NCBI GenBank assembly: GCA_000242815.2
Contig: AHHB01000048.1
Span: forward strand, 1 to 64,000
Origin: Janthinobacterium lividum PAMC 25724
GTDB lineage: Bacteria > Pseudomonadota > Gammaproteobacteria > Burkholderiales > Burkholderiaceae_D
Reading direction: 5' to 3'
Length of the DNA stretch: 64,000 nucleotides
The notes below the pieces were generated by a model that saw nothing but the letters and a program-made list of their open reading frames with translations, ran no database searches and was not told the DNA's origin. This document shows positions 17,961-30,719 of the stretch, piece after piece (positions within the stretch are counted from its first letter, which is position 1; every line of letters begins with the position of its first letter). A program made the translations under genes and the position numbers.

Positions 17961-18064
17961 ACCAAATCTACTACGCGCAGCGATTTGCGGCCTCCGGTGC
18001 TCACTGTGCCTTCGCACAGTTGCGCGCCTCAGCCACAACTCATCACCGCTCGCTACGATTTGGT
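17961..18064. repeat. Structured repeat, copy A (upstream of dnaA)
   Basis: About 104 bases bounded by the inverted repeat ACCAAATC (17961-17968) and GATTTGGT (18057-18064). Near the centre is a 7-bp hairpin ACTGTGC / GCACAGT (18003-18020). It is clearly related to the segment 19871-19974 on the other side of dnaA, sharing for example TTTGCGGCCT and CCGCTCGCTACG or variants. Paired positions differ between the copies in a compensating way. Confidence 0.7.
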
Positions 18065-18257
18065 ACTGCGTCGTTAATCCACGCTTAGTCCATATTGTCG
18101 TTCCAAATGAATAAACACGGAATACGGGCGGGGAACCCTGAATTATTCAGCATATCCCCCCCTCTTGTCAAGGATTGCCGCGATTGCCAGAAAATTTTTG
18201 CGCCAGGCTGTGTCTGCCGTCAAGGCCACGCCACAAGCCGCGCCAGCACTGCCGGCG

Positions 18258-18342
18258 ACGGGATAACCGGGGGATAAGTCGCCTCTTATACACACGGCGC
18301 CCCACCCCGCCACAGAAAAATAAGCGTCGTGCCTGTGGATAA
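18258..18342. promoter_or_regulatory. DnaA-box cluster, probable oriC and dnaA promoter region
   Basis: Within 85 bases are TTATACACA (18286-18294, plus strand), TGTGGATAA (18334-18342, minus-strand TTATCCACA, a perfect box) and two weaker minus-strand matches, TTATCCCGT (18258-18266) and TTATCCCCC (18269-18277). The rpmH-dnaA gap (17832-18466) is the classical origin position. Genes flanking it diverge in the direction expected of replication. It also holds repeat copy A and an A/T-rich patch at about 18105-18160. The exact unwinding site is not resolved. Confidence 0.7.
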
Positions 18343-18466
18343 CTTTGGCAGTCGGGAGTAGAATAGCGCGTTACGTGTGGCGAGCCCTCGCGCGACGCCG
18401 GCCTTGCAACACGGTGACCGCAGGGCAGATCGATACGCCCTCCCACACCTTTTCACATAGACATAC

Positions 18467-19861
18467 ATGGATAATTTCTGGCAGGCCTGTTCCGCGCAGT
18501 TGGAACTGGAGCTGACACCGCAACAATTCAGTGCGTGGATCAAACCGCTTATCCCTCTCGATTACGCAGAGGGCAAGCTGCGCATTGCTGCGCCCAATCG
18601 CTTCAAGCTCGATTGGGTCAAGACCCAGTTCGCCAGCCGCATCACTGCCCTGGCCATACAGTACTTCGAAGCGCCCACGGAAGTGCAATTCGTGCTCGAT
18701 CCGCGCCTGGCCCTGCCGAAGAAGCCCGTCACCGCCAGCACCCCGGCCAGCGATCCGAATGGCGGCGCGCCCAGCGCGCGCGCCGCGGAACCGCAGCCCA
18801 GCGTGCCGGAACTGAGCATCGGCGCGGCACCGCGCCGTGAACAGAGCCGCATCAACACCGACCTGACCTTCGACAGCTTCGTCACCGGCAAGGCCAACCA
18901 GTTGGCGCGCGCTGCCGCCATCCAGGTGGCGAACAATCCTGGCGTGTCGTATAACCCGCTGTTCTTCTATGGCGGCGTCGGGCTGGGCAAGACCCACTTG
19001 ATCCACGCCATCGGCAACCAGGTGATGGCCGACAATCCAGGCGCGAAGATACGCTACATCCACGCAGAACAGTATGTTCGCGACGTAGTGACCGCTTACC
19101 AGCGCAAGGGTTTCGACGATTTCAAGCATTATTATCACTCGCTCGACATGCTGCTGATCGATGATATTCAATTCTTTGGCGGCAAGAGCCGCACGCAGGA
19201 AGAGTTTTTCTATGCATTCGAGGCATTGATTGCCGCAAAGAAACAGATCATCATCACCTCGGATACGTATCCGAAGGAAATCACGGGCATGGACGACCGC
19301 CTGATCTCGCGCTTCGACTCGGGCCTGACAGTGGCCATCGAACCGCCGGAACTGGAAATGCGCGTGGCGATTTTGCTGAAAAAAGCCAAGCAGGAAGGCG
19401 TGACCTTCTCCGACGACGTGGCTTTCTTTGTCGCCAAGCACTTGCGCTCGAATGTGCGCGAGCTCGAGGGCGCGCTGCGCAAAATTCTGGCGTACTCGCG
19501 TTTCCATGGCAAAGACATCACGATCGATATCGTCAAGGAAGCCCTGAAGGACTTGCTGTCGGTGCAGAACCGCCAGATTTCCGTGGAAAACATCCAGAAA
19601 ACAGTGGCCGACTTCTTCAATATCAAGGTGGCCGACATGTATTCGAAGCGTCGCCCCGCGAATATCGCCCGGCCGCGCCAGATCGCCATGTACCTGGCCA
19701 AGGAATTGACACAGAAGAGCCTGCCGGAAATCGGCGAGCTGTTCGGCGGCCGCGACCACACCACGGTACTGCATGCCGTGCGCAAGATCGCGCTGGACCG
19801 CACCAAGAACCCGGAATGCAACCATGAATTGCATGTGCTGGAGCAAACCTTAAAGGGCTAA
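18467..19861 (+). CDS. dnaA: Chromosomal replication initiator protein DnaA
   Basis: 464 aa. Binds DnaA boxes and opens the origin. Domain I starts [21 protein letters not shown] proline/alanine-rich linker (about 85-125) follows. Domain III has Walker [11 protein letters not shown] and Walker [13 protein letters not shown]. Domain IV ends with the DNA-binding signature [17 protein letters not shown]. DnaA boxes just upstream suggest autoregulation. Bases 19862-20132 before dnaN hold repeat copy B and the dnaN promoter. Confidence 0.98.
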   Translation: MDNFWQACSAQLELELTPQQFSAWIKPLIPLDYAEGKLRIAAPNRFKLDWVKTQFASRITALAIQYFEAPTEVQFVLDPRLALPKKPVTASTPASDPNGGAPSARAAEPQPSVPELSIGAAPRREQSRINTDLTFDSFVTGKANQLARAAAIQVANNPGVSYNPLFFYGGVGLGKTHLIHAIGNQVMADNPGAKIRYIHAEQYVRDVVTAYQRKGFDDFKHYYHSLDMLLIDDIQFFGGKSRTQEEFFYAFEALIAAKKQIIITSDTYPKEITGMDDRLISRFDSGLTVAIEPPELEMRVAILLKKAKQEGVTFSDDVAFFVAKHLRSNVRELEGALRKILAYSRFHGKDITIDIVKEALKDLLSVQNRQISVENIQKTVADFFNIKVADMYSKRRPANIARPRQIAMYLAKELTQKSLPEIGELFGGRDHTTVLHAVRKIALDRTKNPECNHELHVLEQTLKG

Positions 19862-19870
19862 CAACACCTG

Positions 19871-19974
19871 ACAAAACCTGCTGCGCGACGCGCTTTGCGG
19901 CCTGCGATGCTCACCGTGCTGTAGCACGATTGCGCTTCTTGGCCAAAAATCACTGCCGCCCGCTACGGTTTTGT
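19871..19974. repeat. Structured repeat, copy B (between dnaA and dnaN)
   Basis: Same length and architecture as copy A: terminal inverted repeat ACAAAACC (19871-19878) and GGTTTTGT (19967-19974), and a central 5-bp hairpin CGTGC / GCACG (19915-19928). Shared core segments include CGCTTTGCGGCCT and GCCCGCTACGG. Terminal and central stems are both kept although their bases differ from copy A. Confidence 0.7.
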
Positions 19975-20132
19975 TCGGCGTGAAGCACGACTGGGCAAGA
20001 CTGGCTCAAAACGTGCTTTACCCTTATCATCTGGGAGGGCACCGCAGCCGGTCTGTCGGGGCTCCCCATGAAAAAATTATTAAATTAATACGTTAAACGT
20101 CGTACTGTTCAACCTATACATTGAGGATAAAT

Positions 20133-21239
20133 ATGCAATTGGTCAAAACCACCCGAGATACCCTTCTCCGGCCACTGCAGATCGTGAGCGGTATTGTCGA
20201 GCGTCGGCACACTATGCCGATTCTGGCCAATATCCTCATCCGCAAAGACGGTGAAAATGTCTCCTTCCTGTCGACCGACACCGAAGTGCAGATCACCACG
20301 CACGCGCAAATCGGTTCCGGCGCGGACGTCACCGGCACCACCGTGGCCGCACGCAAGCTGCTGGACATTTTGCGCGCCCTGCCCGAATCGGGCGACGTCA
20401 CGATGACCCTGCTGAACAAGCGCCTGACCGTGCAAACGGGCAAGTCACGCTTCGCCCTGCAAACCCTGGCGGCGGAAGAGTTTCCGACCGTGCAACAGGC
20501 GGAAAGCTACAACGCGTCCGTCACCCTGCCGCAAAAAACCCTGAAGCACCTGTTCAACATGGTGCATTTCTCGATGGCGCAGCAAGACATCCGCTATTAC
20601 CTGAACGGCTTGCTGCTGGTTTTGGATGGCAATCATGTCATCGCCGTGGCCACCGACGGCCACCGCCTGGCGTTTTGCCAGGTAGCCACCGAGCAGACGT
20701 TTGCGCGCCAGGAAGTGATTATCCCGCGCAAGACCATCATCGAACTGCAGCGCCTGCTGGAAGAAAACGATGAGCCGGTCCAACTGGACATCGCCGCCAA
20801 CCAGGTGAAACTGACCTTTGCCGACATCGAGCTGATCTCGAAGCTGGTGGAAGGCAAGTTCCCCGACTACACGCGCGTGATTCCAAAAGGCTACAAAAAC
20901 GACTTCACCATCAGCCGCGATGAACTGCTGCGCTCGCTGCAACGCGCCGCCATCATGACGAGCGACAAGTTCAAGGGCGTGCGCTGCATCATCACCCCGG
21001 GCAGCATGAAAATCAGCTCGACCAATGCCGACCAGGAAGAAGCCGTCGAAGAGCTGGAAATCGACTATGGCGGCGACGCCGTCGACATCGGCTTCAACGT
21101 CACGTATCTGCTGGACGTGCTGAACAACCTGAAGTGCGAATACGTCAACATCGCACTCGGCGACTCGAACTCGTCCGCCCTCATCTCCATCCCGGACAAC
21201 GCGGACTTCAAGTACGTTGTCATGCCGATGCGGATCTAA
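20133..21239 (+). CDS. dnaN: DNA polymerase III beta subunit (sliding clamp)
   Basis: 368 aa, the usual length. Ring-shaped processivity clamp with three similar domains. It starts MQLVKTTRDTLLRPLQIVSG and ends FKYVVMPMRI, the conserved C-terminus. The ATG at 20133 follows GAGGA and is preferred to an in-frame TTG at 20121. It sits between dnaA and gyrB as in most bacteria. Confidence 0.97.
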   Translation: MQLVKTTRDTLLRPLQIVSGIVERRHTMPILANILIRKDGENVSFLSTDTEVQITTHAQIGSGADVTGTTVAARKLLDILRALPESGDVTMTLLNKRLTVQTGKSRFALQTLAAEEFPTVQQAESYNASVTLPQKTLKHLFNMVHFSMAQQDIRYYLNGLLLVLDGNHVIAVATDGHRLAFCQVATEQTFARQEVIIPRKTIIELQRLLEENDEPVQLDIAANQVKLTFADIELISKLVEGKFPDYTRVIPKGYKNDFTISRDELLRSLQRAAIMTSDKFKGVRCIITPGSMKISSTNADQEEAVEELEIDYGGDAVDIGFNVTYLLDVLNNLKCEYVNIALGDSNSSALISIPDNADFKYVVMPMRI

Positions 21240-21254
21240 AGACCACAGCCGTGA

Positions 21255-23890
<2,636 letters not shown>

Positions 23891-23910
23891 TCGGCATTGT
23901 CGATAGAGGG

Positions 23911-23937
23911 GGCGACACGATGTGTCGCCTTTTTTTT
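23911..23937 (+). terminator. Rho-independent terminator of gyrB
   Basis: Stem GGCGACAC / GTGTCGCC (23911-23918 and 23922-23929), loop GAT, followed by eight T. It ends the dnaA-dnaN-gyrB block; the accessory island starts 20 bases later. Confidence 0.93.
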
Positions 23938-23956
23938 GATCAGATTGAACAGCACG

Positions 23957-26900
23957 ATGACATCTACCCTGAGCTACTACAATCAAAACGCGACGACTTT
24001 CTTTACTAATACGGTTAGTGTCGATATGTCGGTATTACATGACCGATTTTTGTCTGCGGTGAGCGCTGGCGGAAACGTTTTGGATGCCGGTTGTGGCTCG
24101 GGGCGAGATAGCAAGGTATTTTTGGACAGAGGCTATCGCGTTACCGCTTTCGATGCCTCGCATGAGCTTGCGCGTTTAGCAGAGGAACACACTGGCATTC
24201 AGGTTCAGGTGCGTAGTTTTATCGATGTCAAAGAGCAGGCGTGCTATGACGGCATTTGGGCCTGCGCCAGCTTGCTGCATGTTGAAAAAGCAGAATTGCC
24301 AGTTGCGCTTGCCTGTCTATGGAATGCACTGAAACCTGGCGGTGTGTTTTATCTTAGTTTTAAAATGGGTACGAAAGAACGTGTTCAAGATGGGCGTCAC
24401 TTTACTGATGTCGAAGAGCAGCAGTTGCGTACATGGTTTACCGCCTTGCACGAGGTGGACACCATGGCTTGCTGGCAGTCAATAGACCAACGCCCAGGCC
24501 GTACAGAGCAGTGGCTAAACGCGCTCGTGCGCCGTGCAGTCACATCACAAAATCATCTGATTACGGGTGGCAGCGATCCGTTTTTACCGCACCTGAGCAG
24601 TTCCATTAATCAAGCGTCCGAGGTCGATTTAGCAGTTGCTTTCGTTAAGACGACAGGACTACGCTTGCTGCTGCCAGACCTACAAAGCGCACTCAGAGGT
24701 GACAAGGAATTGAATCGCCAACCGGCGCGCATGCGGGTGCTGACGAGTGACTATTTAGACGTGACAGATACCGAGGCCTTGCGCTTGTTGATGCTGTTGC
24801 AGGCTCAGGGGGCGCAGGTCAAAGTGTACCAATCGGCTGGCAGCAGTTTTCACCTCAAAGCCTATCTGTTCGCTCAACTCAATAACCAGAGTGTTTTAAG
24901 CGGCACGGCATTTATTGGTTCCAGCAATATCAGCAGGCAAGCGCTAACGAATGGCTTGGAATGGAACTATCGCATTGATTATCCGGGCGACAATGGCTAT
25001 CTTGAAGCACGCTCCAGATTCGAAGAGTTGTTCGCTCATCCTCGCTGCGTCTCCCTAACGGATGAATGGATCGCCCAGTATGATGCACGCCGCGTTCCCT
25101 TGCCGATGGCTGTAGCTCCAGGTAGCCTGGAACAAGATGCGCCCCCCGTTCCAACTTCCGTACAAATCGAAGCCTTGTTCGCTCTGAAAGCGACACGCGA
25201 TGAAGGGTTTCGACGCGGTTTAGTCGTGCTGGCAACCGGCCTTGGAAAAACATGGCTTGCCGCCTTCGATGCCAAACAACTCGGAGCGCGGCGGGTGTTG
25301 TTTGTCGCTCACAGGGAGGAGATTCTAAATCAAGCCGCTGAAACTTTCCTACGCATTCGACCCGATGCACGCGTCGGCTTTTACGCTGGTCAAACTAGAG
25401 ACAGCGAGGCCGATATCTTATGCGCTTCGGTCCAAACGTTAGGGAAAGAAGCCCATTTAGAGCGATACTCGCCAGAGCATTTCGACTATATTGTCGTTGA
25501 CGAATTCCATCATGCGGCCGCTCCCATCTATCGACGCTTGCTGGCCTATTTCTCACCACGTTTTCTGCTGGGTTTAACGGCGACGCCGGATCGTTCAGAC
25601 CAGTCCGATATCTTGTCGCTGTGCGATGACAATCTGGTGTTCACGCGGGGGCTATTTGCCGGTATCCAAGCCAAGCTCTTGGTACCGTTTCACTATTACG
25701 GCATCTTCGACAGTTCCGTCGATTACACCGAGATACCTTGGCGCAGCGGACGCTTCGTTCTTGAACAACTGAGCAATAAATTAGCGACGCTGGCCCGTGC
25801 TAAGCATGTGCTGACGGAGTGGCAGCGCCATAAGCAGCATCGCACGCTGGCATTTTGTATCTCGGTCACGCATGCCGAATTTATGACCGCACAATTTTCC
25901 AAAGCGGGTATCGCTTGTGCTGCCGTGTATGCCGGTTCGCCGCTGAGTCGTGCCGATGCGCTGGCGCGCCTGCGTGACGGACGGCTCGCAGTGATCTTCT
26001 CTGTTGATCTGTTCAACGAAGGCGTGGATTTGCCGGCTATCGATACGGTCATGATGTTGCGCCCTACCGAGTCCAAAATCCTATTCCTCCAGCAATTAGG
26101 CCGAGGCTTGCGCAAAAGCGAAGGCAAGGAACGCTTGGTTATTTTGGACTTTATCGGCAATCACAAGAGCTTTCTGCACAAACCCGAGGCCTTGTTTGCG
26201 ATCGATGCCAGCTATAAAAAATTAGCTGATTTCGCACGCAAGGCAGAGGCGAATCAGCTTGATCTGCCCGAGGGATGCTTCGTCAACTACGATTTGAAAT
26301 TGATCGAGTTTCTCAAGTCATTGGACAGCGAAGGAACAAAAAACGAGTACATCGCTTGCGCGATAGCTTAGGTCGGCGCCCGACCTTGGCCGAGTTTTAC
26401 CGGGCTGGCGCCAGCATGCCAGCGATACGCAAGGAGTATGGTGATTGGTACGCCCTCGTCCAGGCAATGGGTGACCTTGACGCAAACGAGCAAGTCATCG
26501 CAGCCAAACATCGCAGCTTCTTGCGCGAACTGGAAATAACCTCGATGAACAAGAGCTTCAAGATGGTATTGCTTGAGGCATTACAGGAAATGGATGGTTG
26601 GCATACGCCACCAACAGCAGCCGCACTGGCTGAGCGCTCATGGCAAGTGCTGCAACGGCGACGCGCGCTTCTGGCAGATCTTCCGCAGCCACTGCGCGTA
26701 GGCAATGGTCAAAGCGAAGCATGGCTGCGCTATTGGCACAGCAATCCCATCAACGCTTGGATAGGCGGAAATAGCACTGCTAAGAATAACGATTTCCGGA
26801 TGAAAGATGGACGATTTGAAGCCGTCTTTACGCTTCATGACGGCCATCGGGAGAACTTCGAACTAATGGTGCAAGAGATTATTGACTACCGCTTGGCCTC

Positions 26901-27813
26901 CTATGAAATCCATCGCATCCAAGCAGATTTAACAAATAATGTGATCCCGTTTTGTCGCAGCGAAAAGGCGAACAATCTGACGGCACTGCCATATTTCCCA
27001 AATTTAAGAATCGCTTGCGGCCACTTTAAGACCGGGACTGTGGATGCGGAGGAGTACCGAAATCTGCCTACCAGCTACGGAAATATCGATCCGCATCGAC
27101 ACTTTATCGCCCGAGCATCGGGTAATTCGATGAACGGTGGAAAACACCCGATTCAAGATGGCGACTACCTACTACTGGAACATATTACGCCCACCAATGC
27201 GGGCTCGATTACCGGCTCGGTGATGGCAATCGAGCGTCAAGATGAGTCTGGCGATGGCTTCCAATATTTGCTGCGCCATATCGTCAAAACACCTGACGAC
27301 GGCTATGTTCTGCGGGCAACGAATACAGACTACCAAGACATGGATGCCACCGAGGATATGCATACCCTGGCGCGTTTCAAAGCTATTGTCAGTCCGCTCG
27401 ATTTGGCCATCGGACAGGCATTCAAGCGCGAGGATATTGCGCCGTTATTTGGCGAAACCTATAGTATCGGTAATTGGAATGTCGGGCATGTGACGCTGGC
27501 CAGTAAGAACACAATGGTGTTACTGGTAACGCTGAATAAGCAAGGCCAGGCCGCAGATCATCGCTACCTCGATCACTGGGTCGATGACAGCACCTTTCAT
27601 TGGCAAAGCCAAAATTCCACAACACCGATTAACAAAAGAGGACGGGACATTATCGAGCACGAGCAAAAAGGACTCTCAATCCATCTGTTCGTGCGTGAAT
27701 CTAAGCTACACAACGGCAAAGGTGCACCCTTCGTTTATCATGGAGCGGTACGCTATGTGAGCCACACAGGCAGCAGTCCGATGAGTGTCGTATTTAGCTT
27801 ATCTACGCTATAG
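23957..27813 (+). CDS. Fused SAM methyltransferase - PLD nuclease - SF2 helicase - S24-like - DUF3427 protein (one frameshift)
   Basis: Restored length 1285 aa. Residues 1-195: class I methyltransferase (YYNQNATTFF, motif I VLDAGCGSGRDS at 41-52, ACASLLHVE), with no DNA-methylase (D/N)PPY motif visible. Residues ~205-370: PLD-like nuclease with H299-x-K301 and GSSNIS (321-326). Residues ~400-760: SF2 helicase with Walker A ATGLGKT (426-432), DEFH (515-518), TATP (541-544) and QQLGRGLRK (712-720). The frame breaks at 26354-26357: the first frame ends at 26371, while one missing base (GCC read as GC) joins NEYIA to LRDSLGRRPTLAEFYRAG. The remaining ~480 residues include an S24/LexA-like patch (ASGNSMNGGKHPIQDGDYLL) and the DUF3427 ending (FVYHGAVRYVSHTGSSPMS). 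GC is visibly lower than in gyrB. It resembles restriction-like antiphage proteins; that role is inference. Confidence 0.85.
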
Positions 27814-27839
27814 GCATCTGATCTATCGCAGCGTGAACG

Positions 27840-28260
27840 CTAACACCGAAAGAGGAAATAATCACTACTGCCAAAGAAGAACGGGAGACGGGGTCCGCCA
27901 TTACGACACGATCTCAGCCATGCCGATCGGGACAGCACCAACAGTGCCGCCGTCTCGACCAATGCCTTCTCCTTGCGGCGTAAATCTCTTTCCAGCTCGC
28001 GGATGCATTTTTTGTCCGTCGCGCGTTCGGTTGTGCCAGCTCGGCTCTGTCCAGCAGATAAGACCGTGTGGACTTCATTGCGCCAGCGTTCCAGCTGTTC
28101 CATCAGTAATCCCTTGCGACGGCAGTACGCCGCCAATTCAGCCGCGTTCAGCGGGGCCGTCTCCAGCACCACCGCAAACTTGTCGGCGGAACTCCATTGC
28201 TCGGGATTTTGTCCATCGCCGGCCACCGCACGGCCTTGCTCGCGTGCCTGTTTACGCCAC
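27840..28260 (-). pseudogene. IS3-family transposase orfA remnant
   Basis: The minus strand encodes LWRKQAREQGR and then SSADKFAVVLETAPLNAAELA, RRKGLLMEQLERWRN and KKCIRELERDLRRKEKALVE, matching the helix-turn-helix OrfA of an IS3-family (IS150-like) element. The usual end after AALLVL is replaced by unrelated sequence, the start is interrupted and no orfB follows. The element is therefore dead. Bases 27814-28582 contain only this remnant and the padR promoter region. Confidence 0.75.
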
Positions 28261-28555
28261 AGGCTCAGCGTGGCCTCCGGTGTTCAGATCTTTGCTCGTT
28301 CTAAATTGACCACTATCTGCCCTCTCGAAATAACTGAAAGCGCCAGTGTGACGAGGCCGATGACGAATTCATAGGTGGGGCGGCTGGCCGCTTACGTTAC
28401 TAGCATCGTAGGGCGCCAAAGTATGTGCAGCTGGCGCCACAATTTTGCGACTAAAAACCGCTAGTTTGTCCGCATCCCTGGTGGGTCAATGTTAGATCGG
28501 CGTCAACAGTACGCTGCAATCAACAAAAATTTAGTGGGTTTCCCCCGTTTACATA

Positions 28556-28580
28556 CGATACTAGTCATGCGATACTAGTC
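28556..28580. promoter_or_regulatory. Repeated operator-like site before padR
   Basis: CGATACTAGTC occurs twice, at 28556-28566 and 28570-28580, in direct repeat with a 14-bp period; each copy contains the palindrome ACTAGT. The second copy ends two bases before the padR ATG, so a bound protein would block the ribosome site or promoter. This fits autoregulation by PadR but is not proven. Confidence 0.55.
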
Positions 28581-28582
28581 TG

Positions 28583-29152
28583 ATGTCATCTATCAGAATA
28601 TTTATCTTAGGGTCACTCGCTCAGCAAGGTCCGATGCATGGACATGCTCTGGTTCGTCTTGCTGAAGACGAACATATCGACCAGTGGACCGATTTCGCCG
28701 CAAGTGCGATCTATGGGGCGCTCAAACGATTGGCTTCGGAAAAGCTGATCATTGAAGAGCGTGTGGAGAAAATTGGCAACTACCCTGAACGGCAGGTTTA
28801 TCGACTCAGTGAGTCTGGGCAGGCAGCTCTTCGCGTTCTCGGGTTTCAGGGATTGAGCAAAGTAGTGCTAAAACCTGATCCTTTCGATCTCGTGTTTTCC
28901 CGGTTTTATTCAGATCAGCTTGATGAACTGCCTTCCATTATTCAAGAACGACTCCTGTTGCTACGCGCCAGACTTAACGCTCATGTCGCTAAGCTCAACA
29001 GAATTCGTAGTGATATCAGCATCGCTGAAACCTGGATGGTTGATCATCATACCTTTCGACTTCGCGCTGAGATTGACTGGCATGAAGGTCTTTTGGCTGC
29101 CCTTCCCGACATTATTGAAGATGAACGCGCTCGAAGGAATCGCGCATTATGA
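28583..29152 (+). CDS. PadR-family transcriptional regulator
   Basis: 189 aa. The N-terminal winged helix is typical of PadR (ILGSLAQQGPMHGHALVRL, then AIYGALKRLASEKLIIEE and YRLSESGQAALR). The C-terminal half is a longer helical dimerisation region of the Vir/PadR class (LLLLRARLNAHVAKLNRIRS). These repressors usually respond to small toxic molecules and control adjacent efflux or detoxification genes, which fits the transporter that overlaps it by 4 bases (ATGA). Codon use is less GC-rich than in the chromosomal core. Confidence 0.88.
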   Translation: MSSIRIFILGSLAQQGPMHGHALVRLAEDEHIDQWTDFAASAIYGALKRLASEKLIIEERVEKIGNYPERQVYRLSESGQAALRVLGFQGLSKVVLKPDPFDLVFSRFYSDQLDELPSIIQERLLLLRARLNAHVAKLNRIRSDISIAETWMVDHHTFRLRAEIDWHEGLLAALPDIIEDERARRNRAL

Positions 29153-30687
29153 CCACCAGTTCCACCTCACTCGTCACCCCCAAACGTGCTTGGCAGGTGC
29201 TTGCAATATTGCTTATTGGTATGTTCATGGCACTGCTGGACACCACGATTGTCAACATCGCTCTGCCGAGCATCAAAACGAACCTGAATACATCGGACGC
29301 AGCATTGTCATGGATTATCTCCGGCTACGCTCTGGCCTATGGGTTGGCGTTGGTCCCAGCAGGCCGTCTAGGTGATCGCTTCGGGCATAAATGGATTTTC
29401 TGTGCTGGACTTGCCCTCTTCACTGTCGCAAGTTTCGCCTGCGGTATTGCGCAAAACAGCTTTCAGCTGATTATCGCCAGAGTTATTCAGGGGCTTGCGG
29501 GGGGGATATTTTTTCCTGCTGTCATCGCGTTCATTCAATTGCTCTTTACAGGCTACAAACGAGGCAAAGCCTTCGCGATTATGGGAGCCGTGATAGGTGT
29601 GTCAACAGCGCTCGGGCCTATTGTGGGAGGTATCCTGATTCAAACCTTCGGAGAAACCCATGGCTGGCGTCTGGTTTTCTGGGTCAATCTGCCATTGGGT
29701 GCTGTCGCATTGCTCGCGGCAGTGATGTTTCTGCCTGCAAGTACAGAGCGCAGAATATCAGGCAAGGTTGACTGGCTAGGATTTTTACTTATAACAGCGA
29801 GCTTGGTGGCCATCCTGGTTCCTCTCATTGAAGGACAGGGTAGCGCTTGGCCAGTTTGGTCCTATCTGTCGGTGTCCGCCGGACTCATCCTTCTCGTTAT
29901 TTTTGCCTTTTGGGAAATCAGGGTTGCGCAGCTGAATGGTGATCCACTTGTTCCGCCCCATCTATTCACTCGTCGTTCCTTCACTGGGGGGACTGTTTTA
30001 GCGCTAGTTTACTTCGCTGCATTCACCAGTATTTTCTTCACCCTGTCCATTTTTTGGCAATCGGGGCTTGGTCATAATGCTCTGGCGGCAGGTTTGATTT
30101 CGTTGCCGTTTGCTATTGGAGACATTATTGGTGCTTCTTACAGCCACAAGCTGTCAGCGCGCTGGGGTCGGACCTCGCTCTCTATAGGCACTGGTCTGCT
30201 CGCCATAGGGTTAGTCATACTCTGCTTACTGCTGGTAACGATCCCGGCAACAGCGCTGACAATATGGACCATTGCCGCCCCTTTATTTATTGCGGGCATA
30301 GGTTGTGGTCTGTTTATCGCGGCAAATTCCCAATTTATCGTAGCCACTGTTGAACGCAGCGAGGCCGGTGCAGCCGCTGCCATTATCGGTACTGTGCAAC
30401 GGCTCGGCAGCGCTACCGGGATTGCTGTCGTGGGAAGTGTCTTTTTTGGAACATTATCGATAGCACCATTGACCGCCGAGCAAACCAGCGCGATCGGACA
30501 ACGGTATGCGGATCAGGGAGCCGATGCGATTCAAACTGCTATCACGGCCTATACCCAAGACAACGTAGCACTCGGCTTTGGCAACAGTGCGGCAATGGCC
30601 ATCTCGGTAGGAGCCGGGCTCGCTCTGCTTGCTTTCCTCCTAGTATTCACGTTGCCCAGGAAAGTTGATCTCAGCGTAAATACTTAA
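29149..30687 (+). CDS. MFS drug efflux transporter, DHA2 (EmrB/QacA) type
   Basis: 512 aa inner-membrane protein with the hydrophobicity of 14 helices. The DHA2 signature is present: LLDTTIVNIALPSI in helix 1, the loop GRLGDRFGHKW, and motif C LGPIVGGILIQ. The family exports drugs and other toxic organics using the proton gradient. It is translationally coupled to padR and followed by a secreted metallo-beta-lactamase-fold hydrolase, suggesting a detoxification cassette. The substrate is unknown. Confidence 0.9.
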   Translation: MTTSSTSLVTPKRAWQVLAILLIGMFMALLDTTIVNIALPSIKTNLNTSDAALSWIISGYALAYGLALVPAGRLGDRFGHKWIFCAGLALFTVASFACGIAQNSFQLIIARVIQGLAGGIFFPAVIAFIQLLFTGYKRGKAFAIMGAVIGVSTALGPIVGGILIQTFGETHGWRLVFWVNLPLGAVALLAAVMFLPASTERRISGKVDWLGFLLITASLVAILVPLIEGQGSAWPVWSYLSVSAGLILLVIFAFWEIRVAQLNGDPLVPPHLFTRRSFTGGTVLALVYFAAFTSIFFTLSIFWQSGLGHNALAAGLISLPFAIGDIIGASYSHKLSARWGRTSLSIGTGLLAIGLVILCLLLVTIPATALTIWTIAAPLFIAGIGCGLFIAANSQFIVATVERSEAGAAAAIIGTVQRLGSATGIAVVGSVFFGTLSIAPLTAEQTSAIGQRYADQGADAIQTAITAYTQDNVALGFGNSAAMAISVGAGLALLAFLLVFTLPRKVDLSVNT

Positions 30688-30719
30688 GGTTTTCTTTATT
30701 TTTCTTACGGAGTTTTACC

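Noticed and set aside
18371-19846. 491-codon open frame antisense to dnaA
   Set aside because: DnaA occupies the plus strand with all motifs; the antisense frame is a composition artefact.
26275-27813. Second half of the fusion gene as an independent gene starting at 26275
   Set aside because: The proposed first ~30 residues are an out-of-frame reading of conserved helicase-side sequence; one added base joins both halves smoothly.
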